A stretch of 64,000 bases of DNA from Sphingomonas sp. JC676 (GCF_014489075.1 NZ_JACTGR010000001.1:744001-808000); one strand, 5' to 3'; positions 45,070 through 54,374 are shown, counted from the stretch's first letter. Numbers and translations are program-made. Notes: generated from the sequence alone by a model not told the origin.

Positions 45070-45789
45070 ATGCGGTACGGCTTGGCGTTGTTGTCGGTTT
45101 TCTGGGTGCCCTTGGCGGTGGCGCAGTCTGCTCCTGCCAGCACATCCCGCGAGAGTGTCGAGACGGCGCGCAGCGCGCGAGTCGACAAGGCCCTGGCGCT
45201 GATCAAGGCCGGGCAGCCCGAAGCAGGGCTGGCCGAGCTCGATCAGATCATCCGCGACTATGAGGCGGATTATGCGGGCGAGAAGGGCCGGATATTCTGC
45301 GCCAGTTCGCCGGAGGAATCGCTCCAGGAACTTGCCACGCATAGCGTGGCCAACAAGGGCAGGGCGATCGCTATCGGCACGACCTGGTGCTTCGCGCTCT
45401 GGGCCAAGGGGTTCGCGCTGATCGACCTCGATCGGCTCGACGAAGCGGTGAAGTTTCTGGAACGTGCGGTGGCGATGTGGCCGATGCGCGCGCAATTCCA
45501 TTCCGAGCTCGGCTACACCTATCAGATGCTCAAGCGGCCCGACGATGCGCTTGCCAGCTACACGCGCGCCGCCGATCTCGCGGAACGCCTCGAGGGCGAC
45601 GCGCGCACGCGTGCGCTGCGCACCGCCTGGTTCGGCATGGGTTTCGAGCTGATCGAGCTGGACCGGCTGGACGAGGCCGAAGCGATTCTCGTCAAATGCC
45701 TGGAGCTGACGCCTGACGACGAGAAGGTCGCGCACGAACTCAAATATGTCCGCGACCAACAGGAAGCGCGGAAGAAGAAATCGAGCTGA
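45070..45789 (+). CDS. Secreted TPR protein
   Basis: A 239-residue protein with a signal peptide (MRYGLALLSVFWVPLAVAQS). At least three tetratricopeptide units are visible: RVDKALALIKAGQPEAGLAEL, LDEAVKFLERAVAMWP, and LDEAEAILVKCLELTPDD. Two Cys (about residues 78 and 102) could form a disulfide. The C-terminus is basic (EARKKKSS). No partner is implied by neighbours. Confidence 0.83.
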   Translation: MRYGLALLSVFWVPLAVAQSAPASTSRESVETARSARVDKALALIKAGQPEAGLAELDQIIRDYEADYAGEKGRIFCASSPEESLQELATHSVANKGRAIAIGTTWCFALWAKGFALIDLDRLDEAVKFLERAVAMWPMRAQFHSELGYTYQMLKRPDDALASYTRAADLAERLEGDARTRALRTAWFGMGFELIELDRLDEAEAILVKCLELTPDDEKVAHELKYVRDQQEARKKKSS

Positions 45790-45879
45790 GCCCTTGTGCC
45801 TGCCGATCGATCCCGGCGCGTTGCGATCGGGCCGCCGGAAGCGTATGATCCGCCCGCCGGGGAATGGAAGGAGCGCGTC

Positions 45880-46668
45880 ATGGCAGTCGCTCAACTCGAA
45901 GGCGTTGAACGTCCCGCGGAGACGTATGAGATCCGCACCATTGGCGCCGCGGATCTCCGGGATGCGCTCCGACAGGGCTGGTCCGATTTCCTGGAATGGC
46001 GCGGCGATCTCATCTTCGTCGGGTTCATCTATCCGGCGGTCGGCCTGATTGCCGCGATCGTGGCGCTCCAGGGCTCGCTCATCCCCTATTTCTTCCCGCT
46101 CAGCGCCGGGGTCTCGCTGCTGGGGCCCGCAGTGGCCGTGGGCTTCTACGAGCTCGCGCGGCGCCGCGAAGAAGGCCGGCCTTCGAGCTGGTCGCATTTC
46201 TTCGGCTTCGCCAAACGCCCCTCGATCGACTCGATCTCCATTGTGATGGGGCTGCTGGTGGCGGTCTTCCTCAGCTGGATCGCCATCGCCGGTATCCTCT
46301 ATTTCGGACTGATGGGCGTGGCGCCGGAAACGCTGGGCACCTTCATGACCCAGCTGTTTACGACGCCGCAGGGCTGGACGTTGATCGTGCTGGGCAATCT
46401 CGCCGGCCTCTTCTTCGCCGGGTTGGTCTTGACGCTCAGTGTCGTGTCGATGCCGATGCTGGTCGACAAGGATGTCGATGCGCGGACCGCGATCGGCACC
46501 TCGGTGCGCGCCGTCGCCGTCAACAAGGGGATGATGATCCGGTGGGGGCTTATCGTCGCGGCGCTGCTGGTCGTGGGATCGATCCCGTTCTTCGTCGGCC
46601 TGGCGGTGGTCCTCCCGGTGCTCGGCTACGCGACCTGGCATCTCTACACCAAGCTCGTCGTGCGCTGA
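45880..46668 (+). CDS. DUF2189-type integral membrane protein
   Basis: A 262-residue inner-membrane protein. The ATG at 45880 has AAGGAG six bases before it. After a cytoplasmic N-terminus (about 40 residues) come several hydrophobic helices (about residues 50-70, 74-95, 125-155, 168-200, 218-250). The DLRDALRQGWSDFLEWRGDL and AVGFYELARRREEG segments are typical of DUF2189 proteins. Function unknown. A short hairpin repeat and a BchE-like gene follow. Confidence 0.8.
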   Translation: MAVAQLEGVERPAETYEIRTIGAADLRDALRQGWSDFLEWRGDLIFVGFIYPAVGLIAAIVALQGSLIPYFFPLSAGVSLLGPAVAVGFYELARRREEGRPSSWSHFFGFAKRPSIDSISIVMGLLVAVFLSWIAIAGILYFGLMGVAPETLGTFMTQLFTTPQGWTLIVLGNLAGLFFAGLVLTLSVVSMPMLVDKDVDARTAIGTSVRAVAVNKGMMIRWGLIVAALLVVGSIPFFVGLAVVLPVLGYATWHLYTKLVVR

Positions 46669-46710
46669 TCGATCGGAGCGCGGGAGCGAGCGAGACAAAG
46701 GGCTAATTTC

Positions 46711-46740
46711 GTCACCCCGGCCTTGTGCCGGGGTCCACTC
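46711..46740. repeat. Short intergenic hairpin repeat, GTCACCCCGG type
   Basis: ACCCCGG (46714-46720) pairs with CCGGGGT (46728-46734). Its GTCACCCCGG start and GGGGTCCAC right side recur in the elements at 57114-57194 and 61678-61866, indicating a dispersed repeat family. The rest of the 232-bp gap before the BchE-like gene shows no other clear signal. Confidence 0.7.
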
Positions 46741-46900
46741 CTCGGTTCCTGAGTCGCCGAAGCTCCATGCACCTCGCTTCGACGACACTGGGCCGTGCGC
46801 CGCAGTCGATGCGATCTCCTGCACCATATCTCCTCGCCCCGGCCATCCTTCCTCGACGACAGCCTGCGAAAAGCCGGCCCTCAACGGAGGGAGCGACTCA

Positions 46901-48457
46901 TTGCGCATTCTGCTCGTCAACGTGCCACATCCGGCGATCGGCAGCCGCATTCCCAAGGAACAATTGCCGCCGCTTGGCCTGCTCAGCGTCGGCGGACCGC
47001 TGATCGACGACGGACACGAGGTGTCGCTGATCGACGGCGAGTTCGGGCCGATCCCGATCGCTGCACTCGTCGAGGAGATCGTCCGGCGCGCGCCCGACGC
47101 GGTGCTTTTCGGGCATTCGGGATCCTCCTCCGCCCAACCCATCGTCAGCCGTGTCGCCGCCGCCGTCGCTCAGGCGCTTCCGTCCGCGCGCATCGTCTAT
47201 GGCGGGGTGCATCCGACCTATTTCTGGCGGGAGATCCTCCGCGACGAACCGCACGTCACGGCGATCGTCCGCGGCGAGGGCGAGGAGACGGCGCGGCGCC
47301 TGATGCGTGCGCTCGAGCGCGGCGACCCGCTCGAAGACGTTCCGGGCATCGCCTTTCGCCGCGACGGACAAATGGTCGGCACCCCCGCCGCGGGTGTCAT
47401 CACCGATCTCGATGCCTATCGGATCGGCTGGGAGCTTATCGACTTTCGCCGCTACAGCTATTGGGGCGGGAAGCGCGCGGTCGTGATCCAGTTTTCCCGC
47501 GGCTGCCCGCATCTGTGCAATTATTGCGGCCAGCGCGGCTTCTGGACGCGCTGGCGCCACCGCGATCCCGTCCGGCTGGCCCGGGAGATCGCACAGCTGC
47601 ACCGCGAGCATGGCGTCGAGGTGTTCAACTTCGCCGACGAGAATCCCAGCGCCGGCCGCAAGCCCTGGCGCGCCTTTCTCGAGGCGCTGATCGCCGAGCA
47701 GGTGTCGGTCACCCTGGTCGGATCGACCCGTGCCGACGACATCGTCCGCGATGCCGATATCCTCCATTTGTACAAGCAGGCGGGGTTCGAGCGCTTCCTG
47801 ATGGGCATGGAGAATACCGACGAGGCTACGCTGAAGCTGATCCGCAAGGGCGGCGCGATCGCGAGCGACCGCGAGGCGATCCGGCTGCTGCGCCGGCATG
47901 GCATCCTGTCGATGGTGACCTGGGTAGCCGGATTCGCCGACCAAACCGACGCCGATCTGTTCCGCGGCCTGCGCCAGCTTATCTCGTACGACGCCGATCA
48001 GATCCAGGCGCTCTATGTCACGCCGCACCGCTGGACGCCCTATTACCGGCTCGCGGAGGACCGGCCCGTCGTCCAGCCGGACAAGACCAAATGGGACTAT
48101 AAGCATCAGGTGCTGAGCATGTCGCGGATGCCGCCGTGGCGCCTGTTTCTGTGGGTCAAGCTGATCGAGGCATCCGCGCAGCTACGCCCGCGCGCCTTGA
48201 TGCGCTGGGCCTGGCACCCGGACCCGAAGATCCGCCATGCGATCCGCTGGTATTATCGCATGGGCCGCCGCGTCTGGTTCCACGAGATACTGAGCTTCCT
48301 CTTCCGCAACAGCTATCGCGAGGACGGCCGGACGGTCGGCCAGCATCTCGGTGCAGCCCAGGATCATGAGGAGGAGGCGTCGCGGGTCGTGCGGGGCGCG
48401 AAACCGGGCTCGAAAGCGGCGCTGTTTTCGGTCGTCGAAACCGCGCGCGGCGCTTAG
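46901..48457 (+). CDS. bchE: BchE-like cobalamin-binding radical SAM protein (Mg-protoporphyrin IX monomethyl ester cyclase family)
   Basis: A 518-residue protein with an N-terminal B12-binding domain (about residues 1-140, VGGPLIDDGHEVSLIDGEFG and YGGVHPTYFW) and a radical SAM core whose cluster cysteines are C202, C206 and C209 in RGCPHLCNYCGQ. This is followed by FWTRWRHRDP and FNFADENP, as in anaerobic oxidative cyclases of the BchE group. A B12-box DxHxxG motif is not obvious. The start is TTG with GGAGGGAG ten or so bases upstream. BchE forms ring E of bacteriochlorophyll without oxygen, yet no other photosynthesis gene is here. It could equally be a BchE-related enzyme for another reaction. 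The stop overlaps that of the convergent META gene. Confidence 0.72.
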   Translation: MRILLVNVPHPAIGSRIPKEQLPPLGLLSVGGPLIDDGHEVSLIDGEFGPIPIAALVEEIVRRAPDAVLFGHSGSSSAQPIVSRVAAAVAQALPSARIVYGGVHPTYFWREILRDEPHVTAIVRGEGEETARRLMRALERGDPLEDVPGIAFRRDGQMVGTPAAGVITDLDAYRIGWELIDFRRYSYWGGKRAVVIQFSRGCPHLCNYCGQRGFWTRWRHRDPVRLAREIAQLHREHGVEVFNFADENPSAGRKPWRAFLEALIAEQVSVTLVGSTRADDIVRDADILHLYKQAGFERFLMGMENTDEATLKLIRKGGAIASDREAIRLLRRHGILSMVTWVAGFADQTDADLFRGLRQLISYDADQIQALYVTPHRWTPYYRLAEDRPVVQPDKTKWDYKHQVLSMSRMPPWRLFLWVKLIEASAQLRPRALMRWAWHPDPKIRHAIRWYYRMGRRVWFHEILSFLFRNSYREDGRTVGQHLGAAQDHEEEASRVVRGAKPGSKAALFSVVETARGA

Positions 48458-49167
48458 CGCCCGCCGGTCCGCACCAGTACCAAGGTCTGTCCGTGTCCGG
48501 TCATCACCAGCTTGCCGGCGCGGTTGCGGCTGACGCTTAGCCGCTGGCCGAGGAGCTTCAGCACATTCTGCTCCTGCGCATTGGCCGGGCGCGCGCAGGC
48601 GCGGCGGGTGGTAATCAGCGGGCCGGTGGTCAGATGTCCGCGATCGAAGCGGAAGGCGCCGCCGAAGCTATTGCACCCGGTGCTGCCGCTAATCCGCGTC
48701 CCCTGGAACCGCACATCGGGGCGCGTGCCCGCCACGGGCCGCCGGCCGGCGATCGACTGGATCGACCATGCGCCTTCCAGCAATGTCGAGGGTGCCGTGG
48801 CGGGGGAGGTCGCCGTCTCGCCGCCGCAGCCGCGCAGCGTCTTGCCGTCGACCGTCAGCACCACCGTGTCGTGATAGATGCGGTCGCTCATCCCGTCGCT
48901 GCACTTCACATGGGTGATGTCGACGGTCAGGCGGCGCGTCTCGTAGCGCTCGCCGTTGAAGCCGACGATCGGCCGCGGGCTGGGAACGCTGACCGCCGGG
49001 CCGTTGGCGGGCTCGTAGTGGATCGTCTGGCCGTCGAGCGTGACCGACCAGAAGGGCTCGGTGCCCAGGCCGTGATAGGGCTGCGCGGCGCTCTGCGCGC
49101 TGGCATTGGCGGGCATGCAGGCGGCGAGGGCCAGCAGGCCGATCGCGGAAATGGCGGAAACGCGCAT
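48454..49167 (-). CDS. META-domain (HslJ-like) lipoprotein
   Basis: A 237-residue putative lipoprotein with the N-terminus MRVSAISAIGLLALAACM and a lipobox Cys at residue 17. An N-terminal domain (about 30-115; YHGLGTEPFWSVTLDGQTIHY) resembles the COG3650-type partner often seen with META. The C-terminal META domain (about 128-235) has GAWSIQSIAGRRP and the typical GSTGCNSFGGAF. Such proteins are envelope-stress or resistance-associated, but the exact role is unknown. Its stop codon shares four bases with the stop of the BchE-like gene. Confidence 0.85.
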   Translation of the reverse strand: MRVSAISAIGLLALAACMPANASAQSAAQPYHGLGTEPFWSVTLDGQTIHYEPANGPAVSVPSPRPIVGFNGERYETRRLTVDITHVKCSDGMSDRIYHDTVVLTVDGKTLRGCGGETATSPATAPSTLLEGAWSIQSIAGRRPVAGTRPDVRFQGTRISGSTGCNSFGGAFRFDRGHLTTGPLITTRRACARPANAQEQNVLKLLGQRLSVSRNRAGKLVMTGHGQTLVLVRTGGR

Positions 49168-49223
49168 TGTCTCTCTCCCTTCGCCACTCGAAATGTGCTC
49201 AGGCGCCTGAACGGCGGATTGCC

Positions 49224-50027
49224 TCAGCCGGCGCGGCGCTGGTTCAGCACTTCATACGCCATAACCGCCGTCGCCACAGCGGCATTGAGACTGTCGGCCT
49301 TGCCGAGCATCGGAATCTTGACCAGCAGGTCGCACTCGGCGGCCATGAAATCGGGCATGCCCTGCGCCTCGTTGCCGGTCAGCAGGAAGGTAGGAGCTTG
49401 ATAGCGCGGCGCCTGATAGTCGAATTCGGTGTCGAGGCTCAGCCCGACAAGCTGGCCCGGCCCCGATCGCAGCCAGGCGAGGAACTCGGCCCAGCCGGCA
49501 TGCGCCACCGGCACGGTGAACAGCGCCCCCATGCTGGCGCGCACCGCCTCCACCGAGAAGGGATCCACGCATTCGTCGACCAGGATCAGCCCGCCTGCGC
49601 CGATTGCGTCGGCGGTGCGCAGGATGGTGCCCAGATTGCCTGGATCGCGGAGCCGCTCGGCGACCAGCCAGATCGGCGCTTTGCTGCGATCGAGCGCGTC
49701 GAGCCCGACGCCGAACTCGGGATAGACACCCACCACCGCGCCGGGATTGTCCTTGCCCGAAAGCTTGGAGAGAATGTCGGCATTGGTCTCGATCGCCTCG
49801 CCGCCCGCCGCCTCGGTCGCCGCGACCAAGGTCCGCACCAGCGAATGGCTCGCCATGTCGCGGGCGAAGAACAGATATTCGGGCAGCCGCCCCGCCTCGC
49901 GTGCCTCGGTCAGGATGCGCAGCCCCTCGGCGAGGAACAGGCCTTCTTCGCGGCGATGCCTCTTGTCGCGCAGATTGCGGACACGCTTGATGAGGGGGTT
50001 GGAAAAAGCGGTGATTTCGCGGGGCAT
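49224..50027 (-). CDS. TrmH/SpoU-family RNA 2'-O-methyltransferase
   Basis: A 267-residue SPOUT enzyme. The N-terminal substrate-binding domain (about residues 1-100) begins ITAFSNPLIKRVRNLRDKRHRREEG. Knot motifs are ERLRDPGNLGTILRTADAIG (motif 1), LTGNEAQGMP (motif 2) and KIPMLGKADSLNAAVATAVMAYE (motif 3). Its target, rRNA or tRNA, is not inferable. The ptsH gene lies 43 bp upstream on the same strand, so it may be cotranscribed at the end of the PTS cluster. Confidence 0.93.
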   Translation of the reverse strand: MPREITAFSNPLIKRVRNLRDKRHRREEGLFLAEGLRILTEAREAGRLPEYLFFARDMASHSLVRTLVAATEAAGGEAIETNADILSKLSGKDNPGAVVGVYPEFGVGLDALDRSKAPIWLVAERLRDPGNLGTILRTADAIGAGGLILVDECVDPFSVEAVRASMGALFTVPVAHAGWAEFLAWLRSGPGQLVGLSLDTEFDYQAPRYQAPTFLLTGNEAQGMPDFMAAECDLLVKIPMLGKADSLNAAVATAVMAYEVLNQRRAG

Positions 50028-50070
50028 GATCTCAGCCCCTAGACCGAGCAGGGCCGGCTTGTCGAACGGC

Positions 50071-50343
50071 TCACTCTTCGCCGAAGCGCGCCTCGACCAG
50101 CGCGACCAGCGCCTGGACCGCGCTTTCGGCGCCGTCGCCCTCGGCGCTGATCGTGATGCTGTCGCCCTTGGCGGCGCCGAGCATCATCAGGTCGAGGATC
50201 GACGTGCCGGCGGCGGTCGATCCGTCCTTCTCGACGACGAGCTCGACAGGCTGGCTCGTGGCGAGGGTGACGAAGGCCATGCTGGCGCGGGCGTGGAGGC
50301 CCCGGCGATTCTCGATGGTGACGGTATGACTGGAACGGCTCAC
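50071..50343 (-). CDS. ptsH: Phosphocarrier protein HPr (PTS)
   Basis: A 90-residue phosphocarrier. The phosphorylated His is H17 in RRGLHARAS. The regulatory serine region TSILDLMMLGA has S48, the site used by HPr kinase in other bacteria. It starts within the stop of the EIIA gene (4-bp overlap). No sugar-specific PTS permease is nearby, so this is the regulatory PTS branch typical of alphaproteobacteria. Confidence 0.96.
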   Translation of the reverse strand: MSRSSHTVTIENRRGLHARASMAFVTLATSQPVELVVEKDGSTAAGTSILDLMMLGAAKGDSITISAEGDGAESAVQALVALVEARFGEE

Positions 50344-50747
50344 GCGGCGGCTTCTCCCAGAACCTCCGAGGCGACCGTGATGTACTTGCGGCCGGCATCA
50401 CGCGCCGCCGCAACCGCATCGGTCACCTTCATCGTCTTGCGGGCGCTGCCCAGGCGGATCAGCATCGGCAAGTTGATGCCCGCGATCACCTCGATCCGGC
50501 CCGCTTCCATCAGCGAGATCGCCAGATTCGACGGGGTGCCACCGAACAGGTCGCTCAGCACGATCACGCCGCGTCCCGAATCGACGCTCTTGATCGCCTC
50601 GGCGATGTCCGCGCGGCGACTTTCCATATCGTCGTCGGGGCCGATGCAGATCGGAGCGATCCGTTCCTGCTTGCCCACTACATGCTCCATCGCGACGACG
50701 AACTCCTCCGCGAGCCGCCCGTGCGTCACGAGTACCAGACCGATCAT
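50340..50747 (-). CDS. PTS EIIA component, mannose-family type
   Basis: A 135-residue EIIA of the mannose/sorbose fold without an attached EIIB. The active His is H9 in LVLVTHGRLAEE. The VLSDLFGGTPSNLA segment is diagnostic. In alphaproteobacteria this protein receives phosphate from HPr and serves regulation rather than sugar uptake. It overlaps ptsH by four bases and follows rapZ after 16 bp. Confidence 0.95.
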   Translation of the reverse strand: MIGLVLVTHGRLAEEFVVAMEHVVGKQERIAPICIGPDDDMESRRADIAEAIKSVDSGRGVIVLSDLFGGTPSNLAISLMEAGRIEVIAGINLPMLIRLGSARKTMKVTDAVAAARDAGRKYITVASEVLGEAAA

Positions 50748-50763
50748 CGTGTACTCCGACCCC

Positions 50764-51687
50764 TTATATGGCCACCGGCGCGCCTTCTAGCGAGTCCTGC
50801 GGTGCCGTCTGCAAATCGCGATGGGTCACCGTGGGCGAAAATCCTTCCTCGCGCAACCGGCGGGCCATCCGCTCGGCGACATGGACCGAGCGGTGCCGCC
50901 CCCCCGTACAGCCGAACGCGACGGTGACATATGCTTTTCCTTCAGCCTGATAGCGGGGCAAAAGCAGGAGCAGCAGCGCCTCGATCTGGGCCATCGCCTG
51001 TCCATAAGCGGGATCGTCGGCGATATAGGAGGAGACGTTGGCATCCTTGCCCGTCCCGGGACGGAGCGTCGATTCCCAGTGCGGATTGCGTAGGAATCGC
51101 ATGTCGAACACCAGATCGGCGTCGCGCGGCAACCCGCGGGCGAAGCCGAACGACATGATCGACAGCGTCGTCTGGCCAAGCCCGCCGCCCGAGAAGGTCG
51201 AGCGAATCTGCTGGGCGAGCTCGTTAGAGGTAAGGCTGGTGGTGTCGATCAGCCGGTTCGACCAGCGCCGGAGCGGCCCGAGCAGCTCGCGTTCGCGGGC
51301 GATGCCGTCGCTGGCCGGCCGGTCCTGCGCCAGCGGATGCCGCCGCCGGGTCTCCGAATAGCGCCGTTCGAGCTCCGATCCCGCGCATTCGAGGAACAGC
51401 GTGCCGACGTCATGGCCGTGATCCTCGCGTAATTTCTTGATGCGCCGCACGATACTCTCGGCGTCGAAGCCGCGCGTCTGGGTGCCGATACCGACCGCCA
51501 GCGGCCGATCGTCGTCACCGTCCGCGCCTTCGCCCGGCGCGGTGTCGAGCAGGCGATTGAGCAGGAGCAGGGGCAAATTGTCGACCGTCTCCCAGCCCAG
51601 ATCCTCGAGCGTGCGCAGCACGGTCGACTTGCCCGCGCCGGACATGCCGGTGACGAGCAGGATGTTCTTGGGCCGCTTGCGGCTCAT
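50764..51687 (-). CDS. rapZ: RNase adapter protein RapZ (YvcJ family)
   Basis: A 307-residue nucleotide-binding protein. Walker A is GMSGAGKS (residues 14-21). The ETVDNLP, FARGLPRDADLVFDMRFLRNP and CTGGRHRSVHVAE motifs are intact. In E. coli RapZ binds small RNAs and RNase E to control glucosamine-6-phosphate synthase; in other phyla it binds nucleotides with less clear output. The ATG overlaps the hprK stop (ATGA). A much longer open frame upstream reads through hprK in another frame and is not coding. Confidence 0.96.
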   Translation of the reverse strand: MSRKRPKNILLVTGMSGAGKSTVLRTLEDLGWETVDNLPLLLLNRLLDTAPGEGADGDDDRPLAVGIGTQTRGFDAESIVRRIKKLREDHGHDVGTLFLECAGSELERRYSETRRRHPLAQDRPASDGIARERELLGPLRRWSNRLIDTTSLTSNELAQQIRSTFSGGGLGQTTLSIMSFGFARGLPRDADLVFDMRFLRNPHWESTLRPGTGKDANVSSYIADDPAYGQAMAQIEALLLLLLPRYQAEGKAYVTVAFGCTGGRHRSVHVAERMARRLREEGFSPTVTHRDLQTAPQDSLEGAPVAI

Positions 51688-52127
51688 CGGCCGAATCGCC
51701 CGACGGCCAGCTCCACCTTGATCGGCGCGGCGGGATCGTGCGCGGAGAGCGCCAGTACCGGTACGTCGATGCCCGCGATGCGGCGCTTGCGCTGGTCTTC
51801 GGGAACGCGCGGCGGCGAATCGAGGATCACGACGAGCAAGTCCACGGGTACGCGCTCCGCATAGGACAGCTCGACAATGCCCAGGCCGCGCACGTCGATC
51901 TTCCCGCGGCTTGCCTCGGGGGCGCGGGCGAGCAGCGCGCCGTCCTGGCGCTGGCAGATCGTGCAGTCGTCGGCGACGAGCACGGCGTTGCGGTCGATCA
52001 TCCGCAGCGTGAGGTCGGTGCGTGCCTCGTCGGACCGGCTCTCGATCAGCACCGCGCGACCGTTCACCGCCACGCACGCGGTCTGCACGGTTTCGGTCGA
52101 GACCTCCGGGATGCGGGGCTCGGGCAT
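51684..52127 (-). CDS. hprK: HPr kinase/phosphorylase, short alphaproteobacterial form with a degenerate P-loop
   Basis: A 147-residue protein equivalent to the C-terminal catalytic domain of HprK. The strand before the P-loop (GRAVLIE) and the following DLTLRMIDRNAVLVADD, as well as the family signature KIDVRGLGIVEL (about residues 76-87), are present. However, the Walker A segment at residues 30-37 reads SRSDEART: all three expected glycines and the lysine are replaced. The DNA at 52017-52040 confirms this in frame. ATP binding of the usual kind is therefore doubtful. The gene overlaps both neighbours (chvG stop TGATG, rapZ start ATGA), so its position and coupling are normal. Confidence 0.88.
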   Translation of the reverse strand: MPEPRIPEVSTETVQTACVAVNGRAVLIESRSDEARTDLTLRMIDRNAVLVADDCTICQRQDGALLARAPEASRGKIDVRGLGIVELSYAERVPVDLLVVILDSPPRVPEDQRKRRIAGIDVPVLALSAHDPAAPIKVELAVGRFGR

Positions 52128-53698
52128 CAGTCGCGCACCGCCATGGGCAGTCGAACCACGAATCGCGCTCCGCTCAACCTATCCTCCCGCGCTTCCACCG
52201 ATATGCTCCCCTGATGGCCTTCGACAATCGTCCTCGCGATGGCAAGTCCTAGTCCCGAATGCTGACCAAATGCTTCAGCCGCGGGGCGCACCGAATGAAA
52301 GCGGCGGAATATGGCTTCATACGCCTCTTCGGGCACGCCCGGGCCTTCGTCGGCGACTCGGACGACGAGCACATGCCGCTCGTTCGAAGCCGAGATGGTG
52401 ACGAGGCCGTTCTCGGGAGAGAAGGAGATCGCATTCTCGATCAGATTGTCGAACACGCGCTCGAGCCGCGCGCCTTCGCCGAGCACGCGTAGCGGTTCCG
52501 CCCTGCGGTCGAAGACGATGCGGATGCCGTTTGGAAGCCCGCGCGCCTCGCGCTGATCGAGCAATGCCTGGATCATCTGGCCGATATCGACGGGCTCGAA
52601 GGTTGCGCGGCTCAGCTGGGCGTCGAGCCGCGACGCCTCCGAGATGTCGCTGATCAGCCGGTCGAGCCGATGCACATCGTCCTGGACGATCGCCAGCAGC
52701 CGCGCCTGGAGCTCGGGATCCTTGACGCTGGCGAGCCCGTCGACCGCGGAGCGCAGCGAGGCGAGCGGGTTCTTGAGCTCGTGCGTCACATCGGCGGCGA
52801 AGCTCTCGGTCGCGTCGATGCGGGCCCGGAGCGCCTGGCTCATGTCCGAAAGCGCGCGCGCGAGCATGCCGATCTCGTCGCTGCGTTCGGGCAGGCGCGG
52901 CACCACCACCTCGCGGGCTCGGCCCAGTCGGACCCGCACCGCGGCGCGGGCGAGACGGCGCAGCGGCCGGACGATCGTTCGCGCCAGGAACAGCGAGAGC
53001 AGGATCGAGACCAAAGAGACGATCGCCAGCACCACGCTCAACCGGTAGCGCTCGGAGCGCACCGTCTGGGTGATGTCGCGGGCGTTGGAGGTGGTCATCA
53101 CCACGCCGAGATCGGTGATCGGCGCGGCGGCGGTGATCACCGGGGTCCGGTCCGGCGCGCGCCAGACGGTCGCCGCACCGCCATGGGTCGATTGCGCGGT
53201 GCGGACATCGGGCCAATCGAGCCCCTGGTCACGGGCGCGCTCCCGATAGAGCGGTGCGCGGTCGGCGCCGGCGACCGTGTCGATCACGGCATCGAGGAAG
53301 CGCGCCGCGGTCTGCCCCCAGGGATCCTTGTCCGGATCGCGCAGCACAACGTTGCGCAGGCCCAGCTCGCGGCTGTCGGCGATCATCTTGCCGTTTTCGC
53401 CATAAAGGCGGATCCGCGTGCCCATGTCGCGTGCCAGGCTGAGCACGAGCAGGTCGCGGCGCTTGTCGGTGGCCGATGCCAGCGCCTGGGCGATCAGCCT
53501 TACCTCGCGGCTCGCTTGCTCCACCCGGCTGTCGACGATGCGGCTGCGATAGGAATCGAGGTAGGAGAAGCCGCCGCCCAGCAGCGCGAGCGCGAAGATG
53601 TTGACCGCGAGAATCCTCGGGGTGAGGCTGACGCGGTTCGACCATTTGAGCGCGAGATCGCGCTCTTCATTCGTCCGAGAAACGATATCCCGCGCCAT
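52127..53698 (-). CDS. chvG: Sensor histidine kinase ChvG
   Basis: A 523-residue membrane kinase. A first membrane helix (about residues 24-42, [19 protein letters not shown]) is followed by a periplasmic sensor domain (about 45-225), a second helix (about 230-250), HAMP, then the H-box [20 protein letters not shown]- and G-boxes follow ([43 protein letters not shown]). The start ending at 53698 overlaps the chvI coding end by 32 bases; no later in-frame start codon is suitable. ChvG/ExoS kinases respond to acid or envelope stress. Confidence 0.95.
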   Translation of the reverse strand: MARDIVSRTNEERDLALKWSNRVSLTPRILAVNIFALALLGGGFSYLDSYRSRIVDSRVEQASREVRLIAQALASATDKRRDLLVLSLARDMGTRIRLYGENGKMIADSRELGLRNVVLRDPDKDPWGQTAARFLDAVIDTVAGADRAPLYRERARDQGLDWPDVRTAQSTHGGAATVWRAPDRTPVITAAAPITDLGVVMTTSNARDITQTVRSERYRLSVVLAIVSLVSILLSLFLARTIVRPLRRLARAAVRVRLGRAREVVVPRLPERSDEIGMLARALSDMSQALRARIDATESFAADVTHELKNPLASLRSAVDGLASVKDPELQARLLAIVQDDVHRLDRLISDISEASRLDAQLSRATFEPVDIGQMIQALLDQREARGLPNGIRIVFDRRAEPLRVLGEGARLERVFDNLIENAISFSPENGLVTISASNERHVLVVRVADEGPGVPEEAYEAIFRRFHSVRPAAEAFGQHSGLGLAIARTIVEGHQGSISVEAREDRLSGARFVVRLPMAVRD

Positions 53699-54374
53699 AG
53701 AGCGTTTCGATAGCATCGAATTCCGGATCGACTTGCCGGAATTTGCGGCGGACGCGCTTGATGTGGCTGTCGATCGTCCGGTCGTCGACATAGATGTCGT
53801 CCTGATAGGCGGCATCCATCAGCTGGTTGCGGGTCTTCACGATGCCCGGGCGCTGCGCCAGCGTCTCGAGAATCAGGAACTCGGTGACGGTGAGCGTCAC
53901 GTTCGTCCCATTCCAGGTCACCCGATGGCGGGCGGGGTCCATGCTCAGCCGGCCGCGGACCAGGATCTCGGCGGGTTCCGATTCGGCACCCTCCGCTGTG
54001 AGCTGGATTGGTTCGGTGCGGCGCAGGATCGCGCGGATGCGGGCGATCAGCAGTCGCTGGCTGAACGGCTTGGCGATGTAATCGTCCGCGCCCATCGCCA
54101 GCCCGAGCGCCTCGTCGAGCTCGTCGTCCTTGCTGGTCAGGAAGATGACGGGGATCGCGCTCTTCTCGCGCAAACGGCGCAAAAGCTCGAGTCCGTCCAT
54201 CTTGGGCATCTTGATGTCGAGCACCGCCAGGTCGGGCGGATTGTCGATCAGCGCCTTCAGCGCGCTTTCGCCATCGGAATAGACGCGGGTCAGGAACCCC
54301 TCGGTCTGGAGGGCGATCGAGACCGAGGTCAGGATATTGCGGTCGTCGTCGACCAGCGCGATCGTAGCGCTCAT
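53667..54374 (-). CDS. chvI: Response regulator ChvI
   Basis: A 235-residue OmpR-type regulator. The receiver domain (about residues 1-120) has the acidic pocket DDD at 9-11, phospho-acceptor D53 in LAVLDIKMP, the Thr of FLTSKDD, and Lys in IAKPF. The C-terminal winged helix (about 135-232) has [21 protein letters not shown] recognition features and [18 protein letters not shown]. It heads the overlapping chvI-chvG-hprK-rapZ-EIIA-ptsH cluster and diverges from pckA, a gene often influenced by ChvI in alphaproteobacteria. Confidence 0.96.
   Translation of the reverse strand: MSATIALVDDDRNILTSVSIALQTEGFLTRVYSDGESALKALIDNPPDLAVLDIKMPKMDGLELLRRLREKSAIPVIFLTSKDDELDEALGLAMGADDYIAKPFSQRLLIARIRAILRRTEPIQLTAEGAESEPAEILVRGRLSMDPARHRVTWNGTNVTLTVTEFLILETLAQRPGIVKTRNQLMDAAYQDDIYVDDRTIDSHIKRVRRKFRQVDPEFDAIETLYGAGYRFSDE

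Noticed and set aside
51688..52077. N-terminal extension of rapZ reading into hprK
   Set aside because: The extension is in another frame of hprK and is Arg-rich without homology. The rapZ ATG at the ATGA junction fits family length.
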